Assembly: GCA_017307785.1 (NCBI GenBank)
Contig: JAFKGI010000023.1
Location: 1-64,000 of the forward strand
Direction of reading: 5' to 3'
DNA: 64,000 nucleotides
From: Vulcanimicrobiota bacterium
GTDB taxonomy: Bacteria; Vulcanimicrobiota; Xenobia; Xenobiales; JADMJV01
The notes below the pieces were generated by a model. It saw only the letters and a program-made list of their open reading frames with translations. It did not search any database and had not been told where the DNA came from. Shown one piece after another: positions 17,037 to 23,735 of the stretch. The translations under genes and the position numbers were made by a program. The first letter of the stretch is position 1. The number at the start of each line of letters is the position of its first letter.

Positions 17037-17929
17037 TATTGCTAAATCCGGCCTCGGGTGCATCCCGTGGTCCCAACAACCTGGAAGAGTTGACCGCTCT
17101 CGCCGAGGAGCATGGCCTGCGCCTGCGTCCCTCGGAGAAAGCGGGAGACCTGACCCGACTGGCCCGCGAGGAAGCGAACTCAGGGTGTCCCCTGATCATC
17201 GCCGCTGGCGGAGACGACAGTGTGCGCGAGGTGCTTTGGGGCATGGATCAGGCGGGCGTGTTTGCTCGTCCCTCCGAGGAGCGGCCGCATTTCGGGATTC
17301 TGCCGCTGGGCACGTTCAACAACTTCGCCCGCTACCTGAATCTGCCGCTGGATCCGAAGCTGGCGATTGAGACCGCTCTGAACGGCACTCCCCATCGAGT
17401 CGATCTGGGAAGGGCCGGCGATCGCCTCTTTACCGAGTCGGTCGGTGTGGGCGTGGATGTGGCCGCCTGGAAGGCGTTCCCCAAGGAAAGTCCCTCGATG
17501 TTTCGTCGCATTTGGGACGGTGCGCTGGCGGTTCTCAAGGCCATCACCGTCTTCCGGCCGCGCCGTTACTTCCTCGAAGTGGATGGAAGACTTCAATCTT
17601 TCCGGGCCTATCACATTACCGTGGCCAACAGCAGCCATTTCTCAGCGGGTTTTGCTATCGCTCCCCATGCCGTTATCGATGACGGCAACCTGGATCTGTG
17701 CGTGATTCCTTCGTTGTCGAAGTTCGGTTTCGTGATGGCCATCCCCATCATTTTTCTGGGCAAGCACACGGCTTATCTGCGCGGCGTGCGCTACTCGCAG
17801 GTGAAAAGAGTGCGTCTCTGGTCCGAGCATTCCGGCGGCCTGCTGCGCATTGACGGTCGTTTGGGTCCGCCACTTCCGGCGGATATCCAGGTCCTGCCCC
17901 AGGCTCTGCCGATGCGGCTGCCTAGTTAG
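16967..17929 (+). CDS. Diacylglycerol/lipid kinase-family protein with altered GGDGT motif
   Basis: The 320-residue protein has the DAGK catalytic fold: LLNPASGASRGPNN, the nucleotide loop AAGGDDSVREVL, then GILPLGTFNNFARYL and the C-terminal beta-sandwich with IDDGNLDLCVI. The usual GGDGT is GGDDS here, which may affect ATP binding. Such kinases phosphorylate diacylglycerol or sphingoid lipids at the membrane. ATG at 16967 is preceded by GAAGGAG and overlaps yqeG by 70 bases; ATG at 17000 is an alternative. The 3' end overlaps the convergent ATP-grasp gene by 8 bases. Confidence 0.85.
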   Translation: MVDEGNETPRKMGNEKTEAIKGVVLLNPASGASRGPNNLEELTALAEEHGLRLRPSEKAGDLTRLAREEANSGCPLIIAAGGDDSVREVLWGMDQAGVFARPSEERPHFGILPLGTFNNFARYLNLPLDPKLAIETALNGTPHRVDLGRAGDRLFTESVGVGVDVAAWKAFPKESPSMFRRIWDGALAVLKAITVFRPRRYFLEVDGRLQSFRAYHITVANSSHFSAGFAIAPHAVIDDGNLDLCVIPSLSKFGFVMAIPIIFLGKHTAYLRGVRYSQVKRVRLWSEHSGGLLRIDGRLGPPLPADIQVLPQALPMRLPS

Positions 17930-18851
17930 CGACGAACTGGGAGTCTCGGGCCACCAGGTGAGTGGCGCACTGGCGATCTTCGCGAATCACTTCTTCGACG
18001 AAGTCACAGATGCGCTCCACCAGCCAGGTAAAGTAGAGGCCGGAGATGACCTCGGGGCGGGCGTCCGGCACCGGGTTCATGAAGTCAATGGCGTAAGGAA
18101 CGCCGTCGCGAATGGCAAATTCAACGGTGTTGATGTCGTAGCCCAGAGCCTGGTTGAGCTTGATGCAGTCGCTCACGATGCGCTCACCCAGTCCGGGAGA
18201 CAAATGGTCGTGGTCGACGATGTAGCGTCGCTGGACCGGGTCGTAGGAAGTGGGCAAAACATACTTGCCGCCGACGACGAAGCAGCGAACGTAGTGCTCG
18301 AAGTCGATGAACTCCTGGAGCATCATCACGTCGCCCATGGAGTCGTTGTAGATCTCGACCAGCTGTTGCCGGTTGTCGATGCGATGGACTTCGCGCCATC
18401 CGTAACCGTCATAGGGCTTCAGAATGGCTGGAAGGCCGACCTGGCGCTCGACTTCATCCCACTGAATCTCTAGATTCTCCAGGTTGTGCAGATCTTCAGG
18501 GGCGAGGACGCGCTCGTCATACTCGCGCGAAGGCAGCAAAACCGTCTTGGGAATGGCTACTCCCATGCCCTGGGCCAGCGTGTAGTTGAAGAACTTATCG
18601 TCGGCCAAAAACCAGAAGGGGTTGTTCATGACGTAGCAGCCCTGGAGAGCGGCCGCCTTTAAATAAGGGCGATAGAACTCGTAGACATGGCTGATGCGAT
18701 CGATGATGACCCGATAAGGACACTTGGACTCGAGAGACCAGGGCGAGATCTTGCACCACTCGGCATCCATGCCGCGCCTGGCCAGAGCGCTAAGGAGCGC
18801 CTCCGGCAGGGCGTTTTTCGGGCCCAGGATGCCGACCAGTGGTTTGGACAA
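17922..18851 (-). CDS. ATP-grasp ligase paired with speD
   Basis: The 309-residue protein has the RimK-like ATP-grasp layout: an N-terminal pre-ATP domain (VGILGPKNALPEALLSALAR), a lid with LPAILKPYDGYGWREVHRI near residue 150, and the metal-binding end LNQALGYDINTVEFAIRDGV then AIDFMNPVPDAR. Such enzymes join a carboxylate to an amine or thiol through an acyl phosphate. Start TTG at 18851, only 3 bases after the speD stop, so the two form an operon. A polyamine or decarboxylation product could be its amine substrate, but that is inference. Confidence 0.78.
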   Translation of the reverse strand: MSKPLVGILGPKNALPEALLSALARRGMDAEWCKISPWSLESKCPYRVIIDRISHVYEFYRPYLKAAALQGCYVMNNPFWFLADDKFFNYTLAQGMGVAIPKTVLLPSREYDERVLAPEDLHNLENLEIQWDEVERQVGLPAILKPYDGYGWREVHRIDNRQQLVEIYNDSMGDVMMLQEFIDFEHYVRCFVVGGKYVLPTSYDPVQRRYIVDHDHLSPGLGERIVSDCIKLNQALGYDINTVEFAIRDGVPYAIDFMNPVPDARPEVISGLYFTWLVERICDFVEEVIREDRQCATHLVARDSQFVAN

Positions 18852-18854
18852 AGG

Positions 18855-19277
18855 TCAGGCCGTGCTGACCGCCAGCAACTGCTCGCGGCTTTCCGTCACC
18901 GTGACTTGATGACCGTAAGACCCGTCCGGAGAGGGGATGCCTCGGTCCATCACGGTGGTCTGCAGATCCTGGCAGCCGAATTGTTCGGCCAGGAAGCGGC
19001 AGGCCCGCATGGGCTCGGCCGTGTCGCCACAGGTGTAGACGTCGATGGCTGCATAGCCGACGTCCGGCCAGGTATGGATGGCCAGATGTGATTCCGCCAG
19101 AACCACGACTCCACTGACTCCAGTGGGGTAAAAACGATGAAAAGCGAGTTCCCGGATCTCCGCCCGGGCTACCAATGCGGCCTGCACCATTGCCGCCTGG
19201 ACACGGTCCAGGTCGGTCAAAATTTCTGAATTGCAGTGCGAGAGTTCAGCAACGATGTGACGTCCCAAAGCCTTCAA
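18855..19277 (-). CDS. speD: S-adenosylmethionine decarboxylase proenzyme
   Basis: The 140-residue protein matches the bacterial/archaeal class (T. maritima type). It starts LGRHIVAELSHCNSE and has the self-cleavage site LAESHLAIHTWPD, where the Ser becomes the pyruvoyl cofactor, then YAAIDVYTCGD. It normally makes decarboxylated SAM for spermidine synthesis. No spermidine synthase is nearby. Some bacterial relatives are arginine or ornithine decarboxylases, so activity should not be taken for granted. Start TTG at 19277 with AAAGGAG about nine bases upstream. It is preceded by a promoter and a structured leader. Confidence 0.9.
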   Translation of the reverse strand: MKALGRHIVAELSHCNSEILTDLDRVQAAMVQAALVARAEIRELAFHRFYPTGVSGVVVLAESHLAIHTWPDVGYAAIDVYTCGDTAEPMRACRFLAEQFGCQDLQTTVMDRGIPSPDGSYGHQVTVTESREQLLAVSTA

Positions 19278-19382
19278 CGCAGCCTGCTCCTTTCGATATC
19301 GAAAAAATGGGGGGAGAACCCACCTCCTGATGCCGTTTGACAGGTCTTAAGGACCGCATTCGGGTCGGGGGGCAACCGACGA
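19278..19382 (-). promoter_or_regulatory. Structured speD leader with attenuator-like hairpin
   Basis: The inferred leader is about 105 bases. Read on the minus strand it holds GTCGG...CCGAC and GGTC-CTTAA-GACC hairpins. Near its 3' end AGGAGGTGGG can pair, through several G-U pairs, with the CCCA-TTTTTT segment, giving a terminator-like stem with its own U tract. A perfect 14-base palindrome, TTTCGATATCGAAA (19291-19304), follows and abuts the ribosome site. The layout suggests attenuation or an RNA switch; no known class was recognised. Confidence 0.45.
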
Positions 19383-19388
19383 AAGCGG

Positions 19389-19417
19389 ATAATAGCTTAC
19401 CCCCTTTGTTTTGTAAA
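19389..19417 (-). promoter_or_regulatory. Sigma-70-type promoter for speD
   Basis: On the minus strand TTTACA (19417-19412) and TATTAT (19394-19389) are separated by exactly 17 bases, a good match to the housekeeping promoter consensus. Transcription should begin near 19382. Confidence 0.65.
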
Positions 19418-19441
19418 GGTCATGTGGAGGGGTTGCTTGCC

Positions 19442-20320
19442 ATGAACTTGAAAACGGTTGGAAGAGTGCCAGCCAGCTTTCAATTCCTGCATCAAATCGA
19501 GCTCAGCGACCTGCTGGACATCTTCCTCGTTTTCTTGACTCTGAGGTATCTGCTGGGGGCTTTGCAGGGCACGCGCGCCCTCCAGATTCTCCAGGGCGTG
19601 GCCGTCGTGTTGATGATGCTGCTGCTGGCTCATCAGGCCAAGCTGCAGACTCTCAACTGGCTGCTCAACTGGTTCCTGGTCTCGGTGGCCTTCTTGCTGC
19701 CGGTTATCTTCCAGCCCGAATTGCGGCGCGCCTTGATGCGCCTGGGTCAGCAAGGGGTGCTGACCAGTTCGCCGCTGGCCCGCATGGACAAAGAAGAACT
19801 GGTCCCGCTCATCGACGAGCTGGCCTATGCCGCCTATCAATTGGGTCAGGCCCGCATGGGCGCGCTGATCGTGCTGGAGCGCGAAACCGGCCTCAAGGAA
19901 TATACGGAGCGCGGCCAGGCTTTAGATAGCTTGATCAGTTCCAAGCTGCTGATCAGTATCTTCAATCCCAAGACCCCGCTCCACGATGGGGCCGTGATCA
20001 TTCGCGGCAGCCGCATCCTGGCGGCCGCCTGTATTCTGGACTCTTTTCATGACCAGGAAGCGGATGACCGCTTCGGAACCCGCCACCGAGCCGCGCTCAG
20101 TGTCTCCTCACAAACCGATTGCCTGGTTCTGGTCGTCTCGGAAGAGACGGGTCAGATTCGCTTCGCCCAGGACGGCAAGTTCACCAAGCCGTTGGAAGAA
20201 GAGGGTGACGTCAAAAAGATGCTGGCTCAGTACCTGGTCAGCGGGCCGGCTCTGGCCAGCCGCGGCAGTATTTCCAATCCGATCCAGGCGATCCGAAACA
20301 TGCGGGCCAAGAAGTCATGA
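19442..20320 (+). CDS. cdaA: Diadenylate cyclase CdaA
   Basis: CdaA makes cyclic-di-AMP from ATP. From the ATG at 19442, preceded by GGAGGGG, the protein has 292 residues. Three membrane helices lie in the first 100 residues, then the DAC domain with TPLHDGAVIIRGSRI (DGA motif) and FGTRHRAALSVSS (RHR motif). A longer frame reaches 19337 but adds a non-conserved segment before the first helix. It overlaps cdaR by 4 bases and is followed by glmM, the classic trio linking c-di-AMP to cell-wall precursor supply. Confidence 0.95.
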   Translation: MNLKTVGRVPASFQFLHQIELSDLLDIFLVFLTLRYLLGALQGTRALQILQGVAVVLMMLLLAHQAKLQTLNWLLNWFLVSVAFLLPVIFQPELRRALMRLGQQGVLTSSPLARMDKEELVPLIDELAYAAYQLGQARMGALIVLERETGLKEYTERGQALDSLISSKLLISIFNPKTPLHDGAVIIRGSRILAAACILDSFHDQEADDRFGTRHRAALSVSSQTDCLVLVVSEETGQIRFAQDGKFTKPLEEEGDVKKMLAQYLVSGPALASRGSISNPIQAIRNMRAKKS

Positions 20321-21327
20321 AAAATCCCGGTTTACGCGAAGTCATCGCCCTCACCCTGGCGGTCATTCTCTGGTTCTATGTGCGCGTCACCAGAACGGGG
20401 GGCACCAGTCTCGAGACCCAGGTCCAGGTGACGGTGCCCATTCAGTTGCGAGGACAGAGTTCCAAGCTGACCATCTATGAAATGTCTCACGACAAAGTCA
20501 GCGTGACCGTGCAAGGGAACAGTCAGGAAATGGCCGGCTTGCGCGAGCAGCACATTCAGGCCACGGTGGATTTGACCGGGGAGGAAGCTAACAGTATTTA
20601 CCCGCGGGTGAAAGTGTTGGTTCCGCCGCAGTTTCGGGTGGTGGCCTCGGACCCCGAGACCATCAACATCAAGCAGGCGGCTCAGGTTAGCAAGCAGGTT
20701 CCTTTTCGCGTGAGCGTCTCCGGTTCGGCCGCCAAAGGGCGTACCGCCGGCAAAGCGGTCTTCAATCCCAAGACCGCCACCGTCACCGGTCCGGAGCCTC
20801 TGGTCAATGAGGTCACCGAGGTTCGTGGTAAGGTCTTGATCACCGGCGAGAGCCAGTCGACCAGCTACGAGCTGCGCGATCTGGACCCGGTCAACTGGGA
20901 CGGACAGAAGGTGGTGGGCACTCGAGCGACCGTCAAGGTCAACCCAAGCCGCCTGACCGTGACCGTGCCGGTCGAGGCCGAGAACCGGTCGGTGGCGGTC
21001 GCCGTCTCCTTGGAGAGAATTCGAGTGGAGCACGCAGCTGGCTGGCGTCCCATGATCGAGGTCGATCCCGCCTTCGTAACTCTGAGTCTGACCAAAGATC
21101 AGCAGGCTCCCGAGTACGTCGAGACGCGCCCCGAGGTGTTCGCCGCCTCGACCAGAGTCGAGTCTCGTGAGGTTCCCCTGGAAATTCCCGATGGTTTCGA
21201 AGTGATCGGAGGGCGCTCGGTGCGCGTCCGGGTGGTGCCCACGCGCACAGCTCCCCCCCCCACGCCGGTGCCGGCCCATTCTCCGACTCCGACCGCCGCC
21301 AGCAACTCGAGCTCCGCCTCGAACTGA
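20317..21327 (+). CDS. cdaR: CdaA regulatory protein CdaR (YbbR-like)
   Basis: The 336-residue protein has one N-terminal membrane helix (VIALTLAVILWFYVRV) and about three YbbR repeats outside the membrane, for example VQVTVPIQLRGQSSKLTIYE. The tail is rich in Pro, Ser and Thr. In other bacteria it binds CdaA and modulates c-di-AMP synthesis. ATG at 20317 overlaps the cdaA stop (ATGA). Confidence 0.9.
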   Translation: MKNPGLREVIALTLAVILWFYVRVTRTGGTSLETQVQVTVPIQLRGQSSKLTIYEMSHDKVSVTVQGNSQEMAGLREQHIQATVDLTGEEANSIYPRVKVLVPPQFRVVASDPETINIKQAAQVSKQVPFRVSVSGSAAKGRTAGKAVFNPKTATVTGPEPLVNEVTEVRGKVLITGESQSTSYELRDLDPVNWDGQKVVGTRATVKVNPSRLTVTVPVEAENRSVAVAVSLERIRVEHAAGWRPMIEVDPAFVTLSLTKDQQAPEYVETRPEVFAASTRVESREVPLEIPDGFEVIGGRSVRVRVVPTRTAPPPTPVPAHSPTPTAASNSSSASN

Positions 21328-21340
21328 ACGGGAGACCCGA

Positions 21341-22699
21341 GTGGAGCTGGCGAAAGCCGGGGCCATGCCTGCTTATTTTGGAACGGATGGCGTCCGCGGA
21401 GTCGCCAATCAACTGCTCACCCCTGAACTGGCCGTACGCCTGGCGCGTGCTCACGGCAGCTGGCTTTTTCGCCAGTATGGTCGCTGCCAGGTCCTGATCG
21501 GGGCGGATACCCGCCTTTCTTCCAACATGCTGGAGTGCGCCTACGCCTCCGGTCTGGCCTCGAGCGGTATCGATAGCGTTCTCATCGGGGTCATCCCCAC
21601 TCCGGGAGTGGCCTGGCTGACCCAGCAGGGAGACTATCGGGGCGGCGTGATGATTTCCGCCAGCCACAATCCCGTGCCGGACAACGGAATCAAGCTCTTC
21701 GGTGACGACGGATTCAAGCTCAACGATGAAGTGAGCCGCCAGCTCGAGGCGTGGATGGACGACAGCGAATTGCCTCGTCCCACCGGCCTGGAGGTCGGCC
21801 GCATCGAGTGGAACATCGAAGGGCGCCAGGCTTACCTCGGCCACCTCAAAGGCCTTTGTCCCGACGGTCTGGGCGGTCTCAAGGTGGTCCTGGACTGCGC
21901 CCACGGCGCCGCCTGCGAACTGGCTCCGCGTCTGTTCCGCGAACTGGGTGCCGAGGTCATCGAGTTGCACAGCGAGCCCGACGGAGCGCGCATCAATGTG
22001 AAATGCGGCTCGACCCATCTGGGTGGATTGGCCGAAGCGGTGCTGCAGCACGGCGCGGCCGTTGGGATTGCCTTTGATGGTGACGCCGACCGCTGCCTGG
22101 GCGTCGACGAGAAGGGGCAAACGGTCGATGGCGACCGCATGCTCTTGATGTTCGGTCGCATGCTACAGGGACGACAGGAGCTGCCCGGTGGCGAGATTGT
22201 GGCCACGGTCATGAGCAACTTCGGCCTGGAGGTGGCTCTGCGCGAGCTGGGAATCGGGCTGGTGCGCGCCAACGTCGGCGACCGCTACGTGCTGGAGGAA
22301 ATGCAGAAACGCAGTTGCCCGCTCGGCGGAGAGCAGTCCGGTCACCTGATCTTTTTGCAGCATTGCACCACCGGCGATGGACTTCTGTGTGGTCTGCGCC
22401 TGGCTCAGTACCTGCGGTTGCGCAACGTTCCTCTGTCCGACCTGGTCGGCGAATTTCCGGCTCTGCCACAGAAGTTGGTCAACGTGCCGGCTTCGCGCAA
22501 AGACCGATTGGACACGGATGTTACCATCAATCAGGCAATTGAGAAGGTGGCCTCTCAGTTGGGGCAGCGCGGCCGTCTGCTGGTCCGCCCTTCCGGAACC
22601 GAACCCCTGGTTCGCCTCATGGCCGAAGGCCCGAGTGAAGCCGAGTTGGACCAGTTGCTCGAAGATCTCCGCGTCGTCGTAGCCGAACGCCTCAACTAG
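21341..22699 (+). CDS. glmM: Phosphoglucosamine mutase GlmM
   Basis: GlmM converts glucosamine-6-phosphate to glucosamine-1-phosphate for UDP-GlcNAc. Motifs: YFGTDGVRGVAN, the phosphoserine loop ISASHNPVPDNGIK, metal loop FDGDADRCLGVDE, sugar-binding loop LGGEQSGHLIF, and the phosphate-binding end RPSGTEPLVRLMAEG. GTG at 21341 (452 residues) has GGGAG at the right distance; ATG at 21365 would give the more typical short N-terminus. It follows cdaR by 13 bases. Confidence 0.95.
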   Translation: MELAKAGAMPAYFGTDGVRGVANQLLTPELAVRLARAHGSWLFRQYGRCQVLIGADTRLSSNMLECAYASGLASSGIDSVLIGVIPTPGVAWLTQQGDYRGGVMISASHNPVPDNGIKLFGDDGFKLNDEVSRQLEAWMDDSELPRPTGLEVGRIEWNIEGRQAYLGHLKGLCPDGLGGLKVVLDCAHGAACELAPRLFRELGAEVIELHSEPDGARINVKCGSTHLGGLAEAVLQHGAAVGIAFDGDADRCLGVDEKGQTVDGDRMLLMFGRMLQGRQELPGGEIVATVMSNFGLEVALRELGIGLVRANVGDRYVLEEMQKRSCPLGGEQSGHLIFLQHCTTGDGLLCGLRLAQYLRLRNVPLSDLVGEFPALPQKLVNVPASRKDRLDTDVTINQAIEKVASQLGQRGRLLVRPSGTEPLVRLMAEGPSEAELDQLLEDLRVVVAERLN

Positions 22700-22763
22700 G
22701 GGAGAGGGGGGGAGGGGTTGGGAAGGGAGGGACTCCTGCCTCAGGCCTGGACGAAGCTCTTAA

Positions 22764-22803
22764 ATGGAGAGAGGGACCGGCACCCAAGCCAGTCCCTCTC
22801 CAT
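22764..22803. terminator. Hairpin between convergent glmM and zinc-ribbon gene
   Basis: ATGGAGAGAGGGACCGG and CCAGTCCCTCTCCAT form a long near-perfect stem around an 8-base loop. No T tract follows on either strand, so termination is a guess. A similar GGAGAGGGA hairpin occurs at 30543-30583, hinting at a small repeat family. Confidence 0.45.
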
Positions 22804-22851
22804 CTCCCCCCAAACTCTCCATCTCCCCCCAAACTCTCCCTCTCCCCAGCC
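22798..22851. repeat. 19-bp C-rich tandem repeat
   Basis: The unit CTCCATCTCCCCCCAAACT is present twice in a row, then a third, partial and diverged copy (CTCCCTCTCCCC). It fills the gap between the hairpin and the stop of the zinc-ribbon gene and has no coding sense. Confidence 0.6.
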
Positions 22852-23340
22852 CTACTTGGGAGTGAGCTTGTTGCGGAGGCCCGAGACGATCAGGTAGAAA
22901 ATGCCTGCGCCCACGGCACCGCCGGCGGCAAGACCCACCATGTCCAACTGGACCTTGCCGATCAGGCCGCCGATGACCAGGCCGACCAGTGCCATGGGTA
23001 GCAGCAGCTTGCTCAGGCGATCCAGTTGCTTCTGGCGTTCGCGCAGGCAGTGGGGATGATAGTTTTTGGCAGCTGGATAGTTGCTGACCTGCTTGGCCTG
23101 ATGACGCTGCAAGCTCAGGTTGCACAGTCCACATTTGACGACTTCTTCGCGTTCGCCGCACTCCAGACAGAAGATCGGCTTCTTGGTCTTGAGCTTCTCG
23201 CGTTCAAAGACTTCCTCGGTGGGGATCTGCTTGTGACAACGGGAGCAGTTGAGCGGTTTGGATTCACGACAATTTTTGCAGGCTCGATCCGTGGACGGGT
23301 CCACCATCTGGTTGCACTTGACGCAAGGGTATACGGGCAT
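22852..23340 (-). CDS. Zinc-ribbon membrane protein of unknown function
   Basis: The 162-residue protein carries several CxxC pairs in its first 100 residues (YPCVKCNQMV, ACKNC, LNCSRCHKQI, FCLECGE, VKCGLC) and a late HPHCL, a rubredoxin-like or LIM-like zinc-ribbon array. Two membrane helices follow at about 113-155. Metal binding is likely; the role is unknown. ATG at 23340. It converges with glmM and lies 15 bases downstream of clpS on the same strand. Confidence 0.75.
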   Translation of the reverse strand: MPVYPCVKCNQMVDPSTDRACKNCRESKPLNCSRCHKQIPTEEVFEREKLKTKKPIFCLECGEREEVVKCGLCNLSLQRHQAKQVSNYPAAKNYHPHCLRERQKQLDRLSKLLLPMALVGLVIGGLIGKVQLDMVGLAAGGAVGAGIFYLIVSGLRNKLTPK

Positions 23341-23355
23341 CTGTCCTCCGCTCGG

Positions 23356-23688
23356 CTATTGGCCGCAAGCCGGTTCGATGATGGCACTCATCGAACCCTT
23401 GCAGCGGTCGATTAAGGGATCTGCTCCGAAAGAGTGAATCCGGTCCCGTTCCAGTTCCGCACGCTCTTTATGAGTAGAAAATACGATGACTCGGCCGGTG
23501 GAGTCGACTTCTTGAGCCATCAAGTAAGCCGACTCCAACGAGTGTCCGAATAGCCGTTGCAGCATGAAGATGACGTATTGGTAGCTATGGTCATCATCGT
23601 CGAGCAAAACCACGTTCCAGGGAGGAAGCGGCTTGCTTTCTTGGGAGGTAAATTCTTCGAGAGTGGGGTTTAAAACGGGGGAACTCAC
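23356..23688 (-). CDS. clpS: ATP-dependent Clp protease adaptor ClpS
   Basis: The 110-residue protein has the ClpS fold: PPWNVVLLDDDDHSYQYVI, MLQRLFGHSLESAYLMAQEV, then GRVIVFSTHKERAELERDRI. ClpS delivers N-degron substrates to ClpA-type unfoldases. The ClpA-like protein in this window (35766-38468) is 12 kb away and lacks an obvious ClpP loop, so the partner may be encoded elsewhere. ATG start at 23688. Confidence 0.88.
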   Translation of the reverse strand: MSSPVLNPTLEEFTSQESKPLPPWNVVLLDDDDHSYQYVIFMLQRLFGHSLESAYLMAQEVDSTGRVIVFSTHKERAELERDRIHSFGADPLIDRCKGSMSAIIEPACGQ

Positions 23689-23735
23689 AACTGTAGGTAT
23701 ACTCCCAATCTCCTCACGACTCCTGGAATCGACCT

